Assembly (NCBI GenBank): GCA_963730785.1
Contig: CAVSTF010000010.1
Location: forward strand, 248,001-312,000
Length of the DNA: 64,000 bases
Direction of reading: 5' to 3'
Origin: Bog-473 sp963730785
GTDB lineage: Bacteria; Actinomycetota; Acidimicrobiia; Acidimicrobiales; RAAP-2
This document shows, piece after piece, positions 23,928 through 34,417 of the stretch. Made by a program: the position numbers and the translations under genes. Under the pieces are notes generated by a model. The model did no database searches. It saw only the letters and a list, made by a program, of their open reading frames with translations, and had not been told where the DNA came from. The first letter of the stretch is position 1. Each line of letters starts with the position of its first letter.

Positions 23928-26637
23928 ATGGGAGGTCGACTACTCCGACGGCAATGGTGGCCGTACACGCTCCTGGTGGCCATACCGGCCGCCGCGTTCA
24001 TCCTTCCCGATCTCTTCGGTGGGCATCTCCTGATGGCCGGGGACAATTTGCAGCAGAACTACCCGCTCCACGTCTTGGTGGGATCGATGTTGGCCCATGG
24101 CCATTTGCCATTTTGGGACCCGTACATCTTCAGCGGCTCTCCGTTGTTGGCCGACTTCAACGCCGGCGCCTTTTACCCGTTGGTCGGTCTCTTCGTGTGG
24201 CTGCCCGACCGGGTGGCCTGGATCGCCCTCGAGGTCATTCTCTATTCAGCCATTGGTGTCGGGATGTACGTCTACGTGCGGGCACTCACCCTCAACCTGT
24301 GGCCCGCCCTGGTCGCCGCCATCACGTTTACCTGTTCCGGCGTGGTGCTGACCCAGGTCAACCACATCGATATGGCCGAAGGTTTCGTCGCCCTGCCGTG
24401 GATGCTGCTGGCTGTCTTGCACATCGTGCGCGACGGGCGATGGCGCTGGTCGATCCTCCTTGGTGTCGGATTGTGCGTGGTGATCCTCGGGGGAGCTCCC
24501 GAGGCCATGTTGGACGAGACCATTTTGGTCATCGTCTACGCACTGGTGTCGGTCTTGGGGACCAGGACCAACGTGTGGCAAGTTCTCAGTCGACTGGTGG
24601 CCGGTGCCGCACTCGGTCTGTCACTGGCGGCGGTGCAATGGCTCCCGGGACTCAACACGATCGCCCACTCCCAGCGATCCGGCCTCGGAGGTGGCTTCGC
24701 GGCGTCCGGAAGTTACCCGACGAGGGACCTTCTCTTGGGGCTCGTGCCGTATCTCTATGGCAGTTATCAGTACCTCGGGGAGGCCGGGTTTTTTTCGCAT
24801 TACAACTTGCCTGAGGTCGGGATCTACATGGGCATCCTCCCGGTCATCGCCTTGCTGACCCTTCTCCGACCTTCATGGCCGAGTCGGCTCCCGGGGCGAG
24901 AGCGGGTGGCCTGGTACATCGTCGGCGGTGTTGCCCTCGTCCTGGCGCTCGGGGCTAATACGCCGCTGGAGCATGTCTTCAACGACATCCCTCTGTATGG
25001 GCATCAACGGCTGCAGAGTCGCAACATGATTGGTGTCTCGGCCGCCATGTGCGTGCTGTTCGCCGCCTGGCTGGACCGCAAGCCCGACACGTTGACATCG
25101 CATCGCACCAGTGACCGACTGCTGGGTTTCCTGCCGACCGGAGCAGTGCTCGGACTCACGGTGTGGGCGTTCGCGTCGCCGAACTCGTTGATCCGCGACC
25201 TGGCGCAAACCAGTCCCTCGCCGACCTACGTGCACACCGTGCGCGAGGCCTGCCTCATCGCGCTGGTCTTCTGTGTCGGTGCCGGAGTAGTGGTGCTGAT
25301 TCGCTCGGTGGCTCGGCCACGCCTCTGGAAGTGGGCGGTGGTGCTCTTGATGGGAGCGGACATCGGACTCGTGGCGGGTACCAGCCAGCTACTGGTCACG
25401 CCGTCGAACTCGGTCATCGGCGGAACGACAGCCGTGGAAGCGGCAGTCGGCAGTTACCTGCACCCTGGAGGCCGCTTCGACCTTTTTGATCCTCAGGGCT
25501 ACACCGGACCGCCCTACGGGATCGAGGGCATGACCGACTTCAACATCCTCGACCGGCTGCCGTCGGTGGGTGGTTACGCCTCCATTGTCAATGGCCGGTA
25601 CAGCAATGTGACCGAGACCCACACCGGAGGAGACCTCAACGTGGCCGCGCTCAAGAATGGTCAGTTGGCCGAACTGGGGCTCCAGGAATTGGTCACGGTG
25701 CCCGAGTACTTCATGCTGCCCATCGCCTTCACTTCGACCACACCCAGTGGCGTGCAACCGGTGACGGAGCCGAACGGGACGGATGGCGTGCTGCCATCTG
25801 GGTACACGACCAGTTACCACGACGTCGACTATCCGTCGTATCCCGCCCCACGGTCAGGTGTCTCCGCCGGGCACACCGATGCCTGGTTCTTTGGCACCTC
25901 GACCGATCCGCACCAAGCCGGATTGTTGTTCTCCTCGGCGACACCCGAAGCGGTCATCCGATTTGGAAAGGTGGACGGATCCCACCCCACCAAATTGGGG
26001 ACCCGCGGTACCGGTGCCGGCTGGAGCACACGGAGTCACGGCGCCGCTGCCGAATGGGAATGCCGACGGGCTGAAGTTGCAGGTGCTGTTCGGTTCGATT
26101 TCGGCCCACCAGGCCACCATTGAGGTGGGGGAGCAGAACTACGAGCTCGACGGCTCGCTGTCACAGGCCATCCAGCCGGGTACGTGGCGCTGGCGGGGGA
26201 GCGATCGCCCGTTCTCCTTCTTCACCTTGTCGCATCCGGTTCCGGGAGTGCACACCGTCGCCGAGGGGTCCAGTGCGCCTCCGGTGCACGTGGTCTCGAC
26301 CAATGCGAACGGGGAGACGGTGCAGCTCAATTCCGGTACACCGGAACGGCTGGTGCGCGACGTGGCCTGGGATGCCGGATGGCACGCCCTGATCTCGGTG
26401 AATGGCGGCCGTCACCGCGAAATCAACATCAGTGACTACCGGCTGGTCCAAGAGGTCCGCGTCCCAGCGGGACGGGTTCAGGTCACCTTCCAGTACCGGC
26501 CCAAGCACATTCTGTTGGCCACCCTGATCACCTTGGGGGGACTGGCGGTCTTGGCATTGGCCGGTGTGGCGGCGCTGGTGCAGCGCATCAGGCGACGAAC
26601 CCCGGCTTCCCCTGCTGCCTCCATACCCGGCACATAA
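23928..26637 (+). CDS. YfhO-family large integral membrane protein, one frameshift
   Basis: About 900 residues corrected. It starts near ATG 23928 (MGGRLLRRQWWPYTLLV) and has the extracytoplasmic block DNLQQNYPLHVLVGSMLAHGHLPFWDPYIFSG after TM1, the hallmark of YfhO-like GT-C proteins. About 12 TM segments follow, then a long soluble domain (from ~residue 500: GGRFDLFDPQGYTGPP). A frameshift near 26035 separates the last ~200 residues, which end with one TM helix and an arginine-rich tail. YfhO proteins help glycosylate lipoteichoic or related envelope polymers; the substrate here is unknown. Divergent from a mannosyltransferase. Confidence 0.75.
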
Positions 26638-26703
26638 GGCGCCAAGGTCGAGCCTCGACCACTACGGTCGGTGGTGGACGCATCTTGGAGAATGGACTTG
26701 CCC

Positions 26704-27273
26704 ATGACGACTGAACTTCCAGAGAGCCACCGCGATCTTTTGGAGCGACCGCTGTTCGCTCACCTGGCCACGTTGCGACCGGATGGGAGCCCGCAGAGCA
26801 GCGTGATGTGGTTCGCTTGGGACGGGCAGAGGGCTCGCTTTTCTCATACGAGCACCCGCCAGAAGTACCGCAACCTGGTCAAGGACGGACGGGTCTCATT
26901 TCACATTCAAGATCCCGACAGCCCGTACCGGACACTGGAAGTGCGAGGACGGGTTGAGTCGATGGATCCCGACGTCGATGGATCGTTCTACCAGTCGCTC
27001 CAGCAGCGCTATGGCCTGCAAGTCCCGGTGTTCGATGCCGATGTGCGCATCATCATCGTCGTGGAGCCGACGAATTTCGTCACCGTTGACGGGGGCCTCA
27101 CGCCGTCGGAAACAGGGGCGCTCGTTGAACTGCTGAACAGCTTGCCGCCTGACGGGGCCCCAACTGATTCGGCGCTGGACGAAGCGATTGAAGAGTCCTT
27201 TCCGGCCAGCGATCCTGAATCGAGCTGGGCCGGATTGTCGACACCGAATCTCATCGAAAAGCCTGAGGTTTAG
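26704..27273 (+). CDS. PNPOx/F420-type flavin reductase with an acidic SFPASDP tail
   Basis: About 189 residues. The first ~130 form a split barrel: LLERPLFAHLATLRPDGSPQSSVMWFAWDG, then HTSTRQKYRNLVKDGRVSFHI and IIIVVEPTNFVTV. The remaining ~55 residues are an acidic extension ending LDEAIEESFPASDPESSW plus a short tail; the SFPASDP element is a recurrent appendage on unrelated bacterial proteins. The start could be ATG 26692 or 26704; the latter (MTTELPESHRDLL) is preferred by analogy. The gene ends 6 bp before the convergent CoA-transferase gene. Confidence 0.8.
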   Translation: MTTELPESHRDLLERPLFAHLATLRPDGSPQSSVMWFAWDGQRARFSHTSTRQKYRNLVKDGRVSFHIQDPDSPYRTLEVRGRVESMDPDVDGSFYQSLQQRYGLQVPVFDADVRIIIVVEPTNFVTVDGGLTPSETGALVELLNSLPPDGAPTDSALDEAIEESFPASDPESSWAGLSTPNLIEKPEV

Positions 27274-27278
27274 GTGAT

Positions 27279-28581
27279 TTAGGAGTACCCCATGGTGTCG
27301 GCCGCTGCGTGCAGCTCGGTCCGCCAGGTTGGGTGCGCGATGTCGGCCAGTGCGTGGGCTCGCTCGCGGACGGTTTGGCCGGCCAGTTCCGCCACCCCGT
27401 ATTCCGTCACCACGATTCCGGTGTGGTGGCGGGGGGTCGAGACAACACCACCTTCGGGCAGTTTGGCCACGATGCGCGAGACCGGTTCGTTGCGAACGGT
27501 GGCCGTCGAACGCAGGCATATGAGCGAGCGGGCATCGGTGTGGAGTTCGGCCCCGGCCACGAAATCCTCGTGTCCGCCCACGCCTGAAATTTGGCGACCG
27601 TCGATCGAGTCGGCGACCACCTGCCCGTAGAGGTCGACCGACATGGCGGCATTGATTGAGACGAGGTTGGCGTTACCGCTGATGACCGTGGGGTCGTTGA
27701 CCACCGAGACGTCCAGAAAATGCACGTCGTCGTTCTCGTTGAGCCACTGGTACAGCTCGCTGGTGCCCAATGCGAACGTGGTGACCGACACGCCGTTGTA
27801 CACACCCTTGTTGGTATTGGTGACTTTGCCGGCCTGGTGAAGTTGCATGAGTCCGGTCGTGAACATTTCGGAATGGATGCCGAACCCACCGAGCGGTCCC
27901 GCCGCCAATTCAGACGCCACGATGTTGGGGATGGACCCAATGCCGGTCTGCAAGGTTGCCCCCTCGACGACGAATCGCAGTGCATTGGCGGCGACGGCAC
28001 GATCGGTGTCATCGGGCGGCGGTTCATTGAGGGCAAAGGGGAGGCCATCGGCTTCGACCAACACATCAATCAGATCGACTGGAATCGTGTTGTCGAACTC
28101 CGGACCCTGGCTTCTGGTGCGAGGAAGATTTGGATTGATCTCGATGATCAGCAGGCGATCAGGATCGCGGCCCGCCCGCAGGAGTTCGGGGCGGGTGGCC
28201 CCATAGTGCAGCGAGAGGTTGACGTTGCCGTCGCTGTCGGGCGGTGCGGCCTGCGCCACCATGACCCTGGGGGCGAACCGGGCCAGAATCGGCGCGAACT
28301 GGCGGAACCCTCCGGGCACATGTTCAACCTTGAAGCCCTGGGAGAGCAGCAGCCGCTCGGCTGGACCGAAAAAGCCGCATCGATAGGAGACCCCGGGTTT
28401 GGTGAAGACCTCGTAGTAGTTGAGGAGCAGCGCACCACCGAAGACCAGGTCTTCCCAATCATTTCGGATGCTCAGTGCGGTGAGAAACGCGTCGGGGTTG
28501 GCTGGGCCCAGACCGAAATCCAACCGTGTCCACCGTTCGGATGTAGGCCACCGCCTCTTCGGGCGTGCAGGTGACGGTCAC
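27279..28581 (-). CDS. acetyl-CoA hydrolase/CoA-transferase family protein, N-terminal frameshift
   Basis: About 430 residues. The start is GTG 28581 (VTVTCTPEEAVAYIRTVDTV), which breaks near 28515 and continues one frame over at FGLGPANPDAFLTALSIRNDW. Family blocks are YRCGFFGPAERLLLSQG, LQTGIGSIPNIVASEL (catalytic Glu region), GGFGIHSEMFTTGLMQL and ISGVGGHEDFVAGA. It moves CoA between acyl groups, for example 4-hydroxybutyrate or acetate. It follows the TPP enzyme by 3 bp, so a decarboxylation/acyl-CoA product route is plausible, though the substrate pair is unknown. Confidence 0.85.
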
Positions 28582-28584
28582 CGA

Positions 28585-30244
28585 TCAGAATGGTCCGGAC
28601 AGCTCACCCAGAGCGCTGGTAAGGCGCAGATTCTCTGAGTAGTCCACTGGGCAGGTGATGACCGACACGGTGTCCGAGGCCATCGCTTCGGTGAGCATGG
28701 GCAAGAGATCGCCGGCAGCCTGCACCCGATAGCCCCGTGCACCGAAGCTTTCGGCGTAGGCCACAAAGTCGGGATTAGTGAACGCCGACCTCCATGTGCC
28801 GGCCGAGCTGGAGGTCCATCTTCCAGCCGATGAGTCCATACGCATTGTCTTCCCAAATGAGCACGGTCAGCGGAATCTGTTCACGTATGGCGGTCTCGAG
28901 TTCCTGGGAGTTCATCAAGAAGGCCCCGTCGCCGGTTGCCGCCAAGACTCGGCGATCCGGCATGGCCAGTTTGGCCCCGATGGCACCGGGTACGGCAAAC
29001 GCCATGGTCGATAGCCCATTCGAAATGAGACAGGTATTGGGCTCGTAGGTGGGATAGAGGCGAGCCATCCACATCTTCACGGCGCCGGTATCGGCCAGGA
29101 CAATGTCGGACCGGCCGAGAGCCGCTCGGGTATCGGCCACCACACGTTGGGGTTTGAGCGGAAAGCTGTCGTCCGCCGCGCCAAGGGCCAGTTCGTCCGC
29201 CAACAGGTGCCGGATCTTCTCCCCGCTCGCCCCCTGATCAAAGCGACGGGTCGTGGCTTGGCCCAGGGCATCGAGCGTGCGACCGATATCGGCCTGAATC
29301 CCCACCTGTACGTCGTAGTGCACGTCCACTTCGGCCGGCACCCGGCTCAAATGGATGATCTTCTTGTCGCCTCTCGGGTTGATCCGGATCGGATCGAACT
29401 CCTGGAGTTCGTAGCCCACGCTGACAATGACGTCGGCCTCATCGAAGCCGAAGTTCACGTAGTCGCGGCTCATGAAGCCGACTGCACCTAACGAGTGTGG
29501 ATGATCGTCGGGGAACACTCCCTTGCCGTGGAAGGTGGTGGCGACCGGGAGACCCAGCAACTCCGAGAATTGCACGAGTGCAGCTGCCGCCTCGGACCGC
29601 GCTGCGCCATGCCCGGCCAACACGATCGGGCGGTTGCTGGCGTTGAGTATCGCGACCGCTCGCTCGATCTGCGACATGGAAGGCTCATCGGGTCGGGGAG
29701 TGTTGACCGAAAGCGGTATCACTTCTTCGGCCACAAAGGCGTCCTCAATATCTTCGGGCACGCCGAGATAGACGGCCCCCGGTCGTTCCGTCTGGGCCAG
29801 CTTGAAGGCCTTACGAAACATCTCGGGTACCGATCCCGGTGTCAGCACGAGCTCGGCCCACTTGGTGACCGGTGTGAACATGGAAACCAAATCCACGCTC
29901 TGATGGGATTCCTTGTAGATCCGATTCAGCCCCACTTGGGCGGACAGCGCCACCAGCGGCGTGCTGTTGGTGTTGGCGTCAGCGGCACCCAACAGGAGGT
30001 TGATCGCGCCAGGTCCGAGGGTGGACGAACAGACGCCGGCTCGACCGGTGAGCCGGCCATAAATCTCGGCCATAAAGGATGCCGCCTGTTCGTGGCGCAC
30101 CAGGACGTAGCGAATGGAGGATCGGGACAACGCATCGGTCAGGTAGATGTTCTCCTCACCGGGAATACCAAAGACGTGGGTCACCCCTTCGTGTTCGAGA
30201 CAGCGGACCATCAGGTCCGCAACGCGCTGTGTGGGTTCGGCCAT
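28585..30244 (-). CDS. thiamine-diphosphate enzyme, acetolactate-synthase-like large subunit, one frameshift
   Basis: About 550 residues. N-terminal Pyr domain: VFGIPGEENIYLTDAL with YVLVRHEQAASFMAEIYGRLTG (catalytic Glu of HEQ). Central FAD/Rossmann-like domain: RPIVLAGHGAARS. PP domain: ISNGLSTMAFAVPGAIGAKLA and the ThDP-Mg motif TGDGAFLMNSQELETAI ... EDNAYG. A frameshift near 28785 moves the last ~65 residues to another frame, ending at 28585. AlsS-like or benzoylformate-type carboligases share this layout. No regulatory subunit is adjacent, which argues against the anabolic ilvBN type. Operon with the CoA-transferase. Confidence 0.85.
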
Positions 30245-30301
30245 GACGTCGATCGTATCGAGGGCGGCCGACTTACCGGGCCGACAATGATGGGGGCGGG
30301 G

Positions 30302-31279
30302 TTAGCAGTAGGGGTGGGCCAAGGTGAGGAGAAATTCTCCATCATCGGCGCCCCACATGTCGTCCACGACGAATCCGGCCGCATCAAGCTCGGTGGCCAC
30401 CCGCTCGGGAGTGAACTTGCAGCTGATTTCGGTGAGCAGGTCTTCGCCCTGCTCGAATGCGACCTGGATGTTGGCGGCCTCCAGGTTCACCGCGGTGGCC
30501 GTTTCGGCCCGCAGTCGCATCTCAATCCTTTGTTCGTCCTCATTCCACAGGGCGACGTGGGAGAACAGCTCCGGATTGAAATTGCCGCCCAGCTGTTCGT
30601 TGAGCACGAGGAGCACATTCCGGTTGAAGTCGGCGGTGACTCCGGCCGAGTCGTCGTAGGCCGCCACCAGACGTCCACGGTCCTTCACCAGATCTGTTCC
30701 GAGGAGGAGGGAGTCGTCACTGGTCATGGTGCAGTTCAGATCAAAAAGGAAGCGCGCCCGTTGCTCGGTGTTGAAATTGCCGATGGTGCCACCCAGGAAG
30801 GCCACCATTCTCCGCCCAACCGTGGGGATGGTGGCCAGATGCTGGTTGAAGTCCCCAATAACGAGATGGACCGCCATGCCTTCGTATTCGTCACAGAGGG
30901 ATGAGGCTGCACCCCGGAGAAACTCGTCGCTCACGTCGAAGGGGATGTACGTGGTGAGGGTCCCCAGGTCCTGAAGCGCATCGAGAATGACCCTGGTTTT
31001 CTCACAGGCGCCGGCACCGAGTTCGACCAATGTGTCGGCCTTGGCCATTTCCACGATGGAACGAGCGTGCAGTTCAAGCAGATGCCGCTCGGCCCGAGTC
31101 GGGTAGTACTCCGGCAGTCGGGTGATGTCCTCAAAGAGCTGGCTGCCGCGCTCGTCGTAGAACCACACGGGCGGAATCGATTTGGTGGCCGCCTGGAGGC
31201 CGGCAATGGCGTCGGCCCGCATCTGCGTCTGGATGTCCCCGGGCTTCAGATGGACGTCAATGGTGTAGGGCGTGCTCAT
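30302..31279 (-). CDS. egtD: L-histidine N(alpha)-methyltransferase (ergothioneine)
   Basis: A 325-residue SAM-dependent enzyme. It has IPPVWFYDERGSQLFEDITRLPEYYPTRAE (EgtD N-terminal signature), TLVELGAGACEKTRVILDAL (SAM-binding loop), PFDVSDEFLRGAA, FLGGTIGNFN and the C-terminal EISCKFTPERVATELDAAGF. It trimethylates histidine to hercynine. The ATG at 31279 follows the egtB stop directly (TAA-ATG), so the two are translated together. Length matches family members. Confidence 0.95.
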   Translation of the reverse strand: MSTPYTIDVHLKPGDIQTQMRADAIAGLQAATKSIPPVWFYDERGSQLFEDITRLPEYYPTRAERHLLELHARSIVEMAKADTLVELGAGACEKTRVILDALQDLGTLTTYIPFDVSDEFLRGAASSLCDEYEGMAVHLVIGDFNQHLATIPTVGRRMVAFLGGTIGNFNTEQRARFLFDLNCTMTSDDSLLLGTDLVKDRGRLVAAYDDSAGVTADFNRNVLLVLNEQLGGNFNPELFSHVALWNEDEQRIEMRLRAETATAVNLEAANIQVAFEQGEDLLTEISCKFTPERVATELDAAGFVVDDMWGADDGEFLLTLAHPYC

Positions 31280-32548
31280 TTAGTCAGGGTCCCGAGCCAA
31301 TCGGACGCCCCCAAAGGCCCAGCGCGCCCCCGGGGGGAAGAAGTTGCGATACGTGGCCCGGACGTGGCCTGGGGGAGTGGCGCAACAACCACCGCGTAAG
31401 ACGTTCTGGCTGACCATGAATTTTCCGTTGTATTCACCGACGGCTCCTGGTGCGGTTCGAAAACCCGGGTAGGCGGAGTAGGCGCTCGATGTCCATTCCC
31501 AGACGTCGCCATACAGCGCATTCGAATCAACGGCCGGGCGCGGATGCACGGCACCGTCACCGAGAAAATTGTCACCCTGCCCGACTTCGACGGCCACGGT
31601 CTCCCACTCCGCTTCAGTCGGGAGGCGCATGCTGGTCCAGTGTGCGTAGGCGTCGGCCTCGTAGTAGCTGACGTGGCACACGGGCTCGTCGAGATCTACC
31701 GGTCGAACACCGGAGAGGGTGAATTGCAGCCATTGGTCGGGTTGATCGGCGTCGGTGAACCAATACAGCGGCGAGCGCCATCCTTGGCTTTCCACCACCG
31801 ACCATCCGTCTGAGAGCCAGAACTCATGGCGTTGGTATCCGCCAGCCTCCATGAAGGACAGCCATTCGCCGTTGGTGACGGGACGATCGGCCAGCGCGAA
31901 CGGGGTGAGGTAGACGGGATGGCGGGGGAACTCGTTGTCGAATCCGAATCCGGAACCGTCGTGCCCGATCTCGCTGGTTCCGCCCTCGTGTTCAATCCAT
32001 TTCGCTTTCGGCGGTGCCAGTTGAGCGCTGGATTTGACGTGCTCACCTTGATACTCGGGCCGAAGCGGATTGCGAGAGAGCACGTGCTTGATATCCATCA
32101 AGAGAAGTTCCTGGTGCTGCTGTTCATGATGAAGTCCGAGCGTGACGAGTTCGGAGGCGCCTGGTTCGACGTCGCCGTTCAGAAACTCCTCCATGGCGGC
32201 GTCGACGTGTCGTCGGTATTCGGCCACTTCTTCGACGCTGGGTCGAGAAATGAGCCCACGTTCCGAGCGGGGATACCGATCTCCCAGAGCCTCGTAGTAC
32301 GAGTTGAAGAGATAGGCGTAGACGTCATTGAACGGCGCATATGACGACTGGTATTCGCCCAAAATGAACGTCTCGAAAAACCAGGTCACATGCGCTCGAT
32401 GCCACTTGGTCGGACTCACATCGGGCATCGACTGCACCGTCTGGTCCTCGGGGCTCAAACGAGCCGCCAAACGCTCGGTCTGGGACCGCACGGCCCGATA
32501 CCGGGCACACAGGTCTAAAGGCAGTGTGGATCCGTTCCGCGCTGACAT
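31280..32548 (-). CDS. egtB: ergothioneine biosynthesis sulfoxide synthase EgtB
   Basis: A 422-residue protein with an N-terminal DinB-like helical domain (KWHRAHVTWFFETFIL) and the iron motif HEQQHQE (HX3HXE) near residue 150. The C-terminal FGE-sulfatase-type domain reads HPVYLTPFALADRPVTNGEWLSFMEAGGY ... RLPTEAEWETVA and YGDVWEWTSSAYSAYPGF (only parts quoted). The enzyme joins hercynine to Cys or gamma-Glu-Cys using O2. ATG 32548 is preferred because GAGGAGGG lies about 8 nt upstream; a TTG 27 bp earlier is less likely. No egtA, egtC or egtE is nearby. Confidence 0.93.
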   Translation of the reverse strand: MSARNGSTLPLDLCARYRAVRSQTERLAARLSPEDQTVQSMPDVSPTKWHRAHVTWFFETFILGEYQSSYAPFNDVYAYLFNSYYEALGDRYPRSERGLISRPSVEEVAEYRRHVDAAMEEFLNGDVEPGASELVTLGLHHEQQHQELLLMDIKHVLSRNPLRPEYQGEHVKSSAQLAPPKAKWIEHEGGTSEIGHDGSGFGFDNEFPRHPVYLTPFALADRPVTNGEWLSFMEAGGYQRHEFWLSDGWSVVESQGWRSPLYWFTDADQPDQWLQFTLSGVRPVDLDEPVCHVSYYEADAYAHWTSMRLPTEAEWETVAVEVGQGDNFLGDGAVHPRPAVDSNALYGDVWEWTSSAYSAYPGFRTAPGAVGEYNGKFMVSQNVLRGGCCATPPGHVRATYRNFFPPGARWAFGGVRLARDPD

Positions 32549-32655
32549 CGGATCACCCTCCTCGGTGCCCCCCAAGGGGCGAGTACCCAGGCTCGTCGAT
32601 TTGATGCAAGAACCCTACCCAGTCGCCTACGAAAAAAACCGCGCGCCGGGCAATT

Positions 32656-32676
32656 CGTTCACTTATTTGTTGAACG
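32656..32676. promoter_or_regulatory. inverted repeat between divergent egtB and DUF427 genes
   Basis: CGTTCA-CTTATTTGT-TGAACG is a perfect 6-bp inverted repeat with a 9-bp AT-rich spacer. It lies in the 164-bp gap between egtB (start 32548, minus) and the DUF427 gene (start 32713, plus). It could be an operator, but short repeats of this size occur by chance. Confidence 0.3.
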
Positions 32677-32712
32677 GATGAAGTGGCAGCCTCACCCGTT
32701 ACGCTTCGAAAC

Positions 32713-33003
32713 ATGACCATGATTGCGACGTACGAGGGTACCGAGATCGCCCGCAGCGACCACACCGTGGTGGTGGAGGGGAATCACTACTTCCCAGCTG
32801 AGGACGTGGTGAGCGGCACGTTGGAGAAGTCCGGGACGCACACCACCTGCCCATGGAAGGGCGAGGCCAGCTACTACGACGTGGTGGCCGGTGACCATCG
32901 CAATGCCGACGCGGCCTGGTACTACCCGGACCCCAAGGACGCGGCCAAGGAGATCACCAACATGGTGGCCTTCTGGAAGGGTGTCTCAGTCTCTGAAGCC
33001 TGA
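32713..33003 (+). CDS. DUF427 family protein
   Basis: A 96-residue small beta-rich protein with the family landmarks SDHTVVVEGNHYFPAEDV, CPWKGEASYYDVV and AWYYPDPKDAAKEI. DUF427 proteins are widespread in actinobacteria and cyanobacteria; function is not established. ATG 32713 (MTMIATYEG). It is divergent from egtB and converges with the PAP2 gene with about 20 bp between stops. Confidence 0.9.
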   Translation: MTMIATYEGTEIARSDHTVVVEGNHYFPAEDVVSGTLEKSGTHTTCPWKGEASYYDVVAGDHRNADAAWYYPDPKDAAKEITNMVAFWKGVSVSEA

Positions 33004-33023
33004 GGAGATGAAGCGGACGTACC

Positions 33024-34190
33024 TCAGTTACTTGGGCTGAGTGCGCCGGGTTCCAAGACGTGATCGACCCCGTTCCCGTTGTGGCCATTGCCGTTCCCGT
33101 TGGCCCCGGCCAGGTCCAATGACGGCATGACGCCCAGTTCTGAAGCCAGCTTGCGCTGACGGCGAGCGTCCCATCGGTCCAGCAGCTTGTTGCCCACGTA
33201 CACGGTGAGGGCGGCGTAGATCCAGCCGACGACGATGTCGATGAAGAAGTGCTCACCGGTGTAGATCAACGAGAAGGCCATGAACATCGGATAGGCGGCC
33301 AGCAGCACTCGCTTACGCGGACTCGATCCCTTCCAGAAGAAGAGGCAAATCAGCATCGGGTAGGCGCAGTGCAACGACGGCATGGCGGCGACGTTGTTGT
33401 CGAAGGAGTCGCCACCAGCAAAGAGCGATTGACCGAGATGCGAGTGCAGGTGGGCCCAGACCTGGTCAATGATGCGAGTGGTTGGCGGCAGGTGCCCGAA
33501 TTGGCTGGTCATCCAGGGCGGCATGGCCGGATAGAGGACGTAGGTGATGTACCCAATGAAGGTCAGACCCACAAACATCGGCACATAACGGCGGAACTTG
33601 TCGTGGTTCGTCTTCCACAACACGCCCGCGATGATGAACGAGGCGAAGAAGTGGGTCATGTAACAGGCCCATACGAGGTAGTCCCAGAAGGGGAGTCCGG
33701 CCCAATGCTTGAAGGGAACCCACAACCAGTTCTGGAGCTGGACGGTCGGATCGACGCCGAAGCCGGCGATATGCGTATCGAACCAAATCTGAGGTCGGTA
33801 GAACGGTCCCCACAACACATGAGAGGCGTAACCACGCAGCCACCCATATACGAATAGGACGGCGACCAAGGGCACCCAGTCGATTAGCAGTCGACGCCAC
33901 TTGACGCCCGTGCCCAGGCTGGAGATGACCAAAGCGGCCATGACGTAGAGCAGGACAGAGTTGGTCGACCAGGGAATCCCAGCCACAATGAAATAGACGA
34001 CAACGCTGACGAGAAAGACGGCCCAACCGATGGTGACTCGGCGCTTCCCCGGATCGGACCATCTGTGGCGGCACCATTCGCCGAATGAACGGCGCGGCAT
34101 TTTGCCGAGAGGAGCCTCAATGAGGCCGTCGGCAGACGTCACGGTCTGATCGATGTCGAATTGGGGTGTGTTTCGGTCAGTGGTCGTCAT
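33024..34190 (-). CDS. PAP2-family membrane protein (inositol-phosphorylceramide-synthase-like)
   Basis: A 388-residue protein with about 6-7 TM helices after a 50-residue cytoplasmic N-terminus. The PAP2 phosphatase motifs are NNVAAMPSLHCAYP (motif 2, catalytic His) and IYTGEHFFIDIVVGW (motif 3, HxxxD). They place it in the PAP2/AUR1-like group that transfers or hydrolyses phospholipid head groups. The last ~30 residues are rich in Gly and Asn (GNGNGHNGNG), probably disordered. Its role may be phosphatidylinositol-type lipid metabolism; the substrate is not shown by sequence. Confidence 0.85.
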   Translation of the reverse strand: MTTTDRNTPQFDIDQTVTSADGLIEAPLGKMPRRSFGEWCRHRWSDPGKRRVTIGWAVFLVSVVVYFIVAGIPWSTNSVLLYVMAALVISSLGTGVKWRRLLIDWVPLVAVLFVYGWLRGYASHVLWGPFYRPQIWFDTHIAGFGVDPTVQLQNWLWVPFKHWAGLPFWDYLVWACYMTHFFASFIIAGVLWKTNHDKFRRYVPMFVGLTFIGYITYVLYPAMPPWMTSQFGHLPPTTRIIDQVWAHLHSHLGQSLFAGGDSFDNNVAAMPSLHCAYPMLICLFFWKGSSPRKRVLLAAYPMFMAFSLIYTGEHFFIDIVVGWIYAALTVYVGNKLLDRWDARRQRKLASELGVMPSLDLAGANGNGNGHNGNGVDHVLEPGALSPSN

Positions 34191-34417
34191 GCGCGCGTGG
34201 GGTCATCCATTGGTAAGGGGTGCCATCGAAGGGGACGCTGAGCCGCATCAATCCGACCATCGACGACGGCGCTCGAACCCTAACGTTTGGTTACAGATGT
34301 GTGACAATCCTACCTCGCAATCTGTCCTGAGGCTGGGCAGGAAATGAGAGGGACGAGCACGGGACCGGGAGTAGTGCGACAGCAACGGCGTCCGGCAACC
34401 CTCATGAGAGGTCATTG

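Noticed and set aside
29495..30904. 469-codon plus-strand ORF spanning the TPP enzyme and egtD
   Set aside because: Antisense to two well-supported genes; translation has no recognisable domain.
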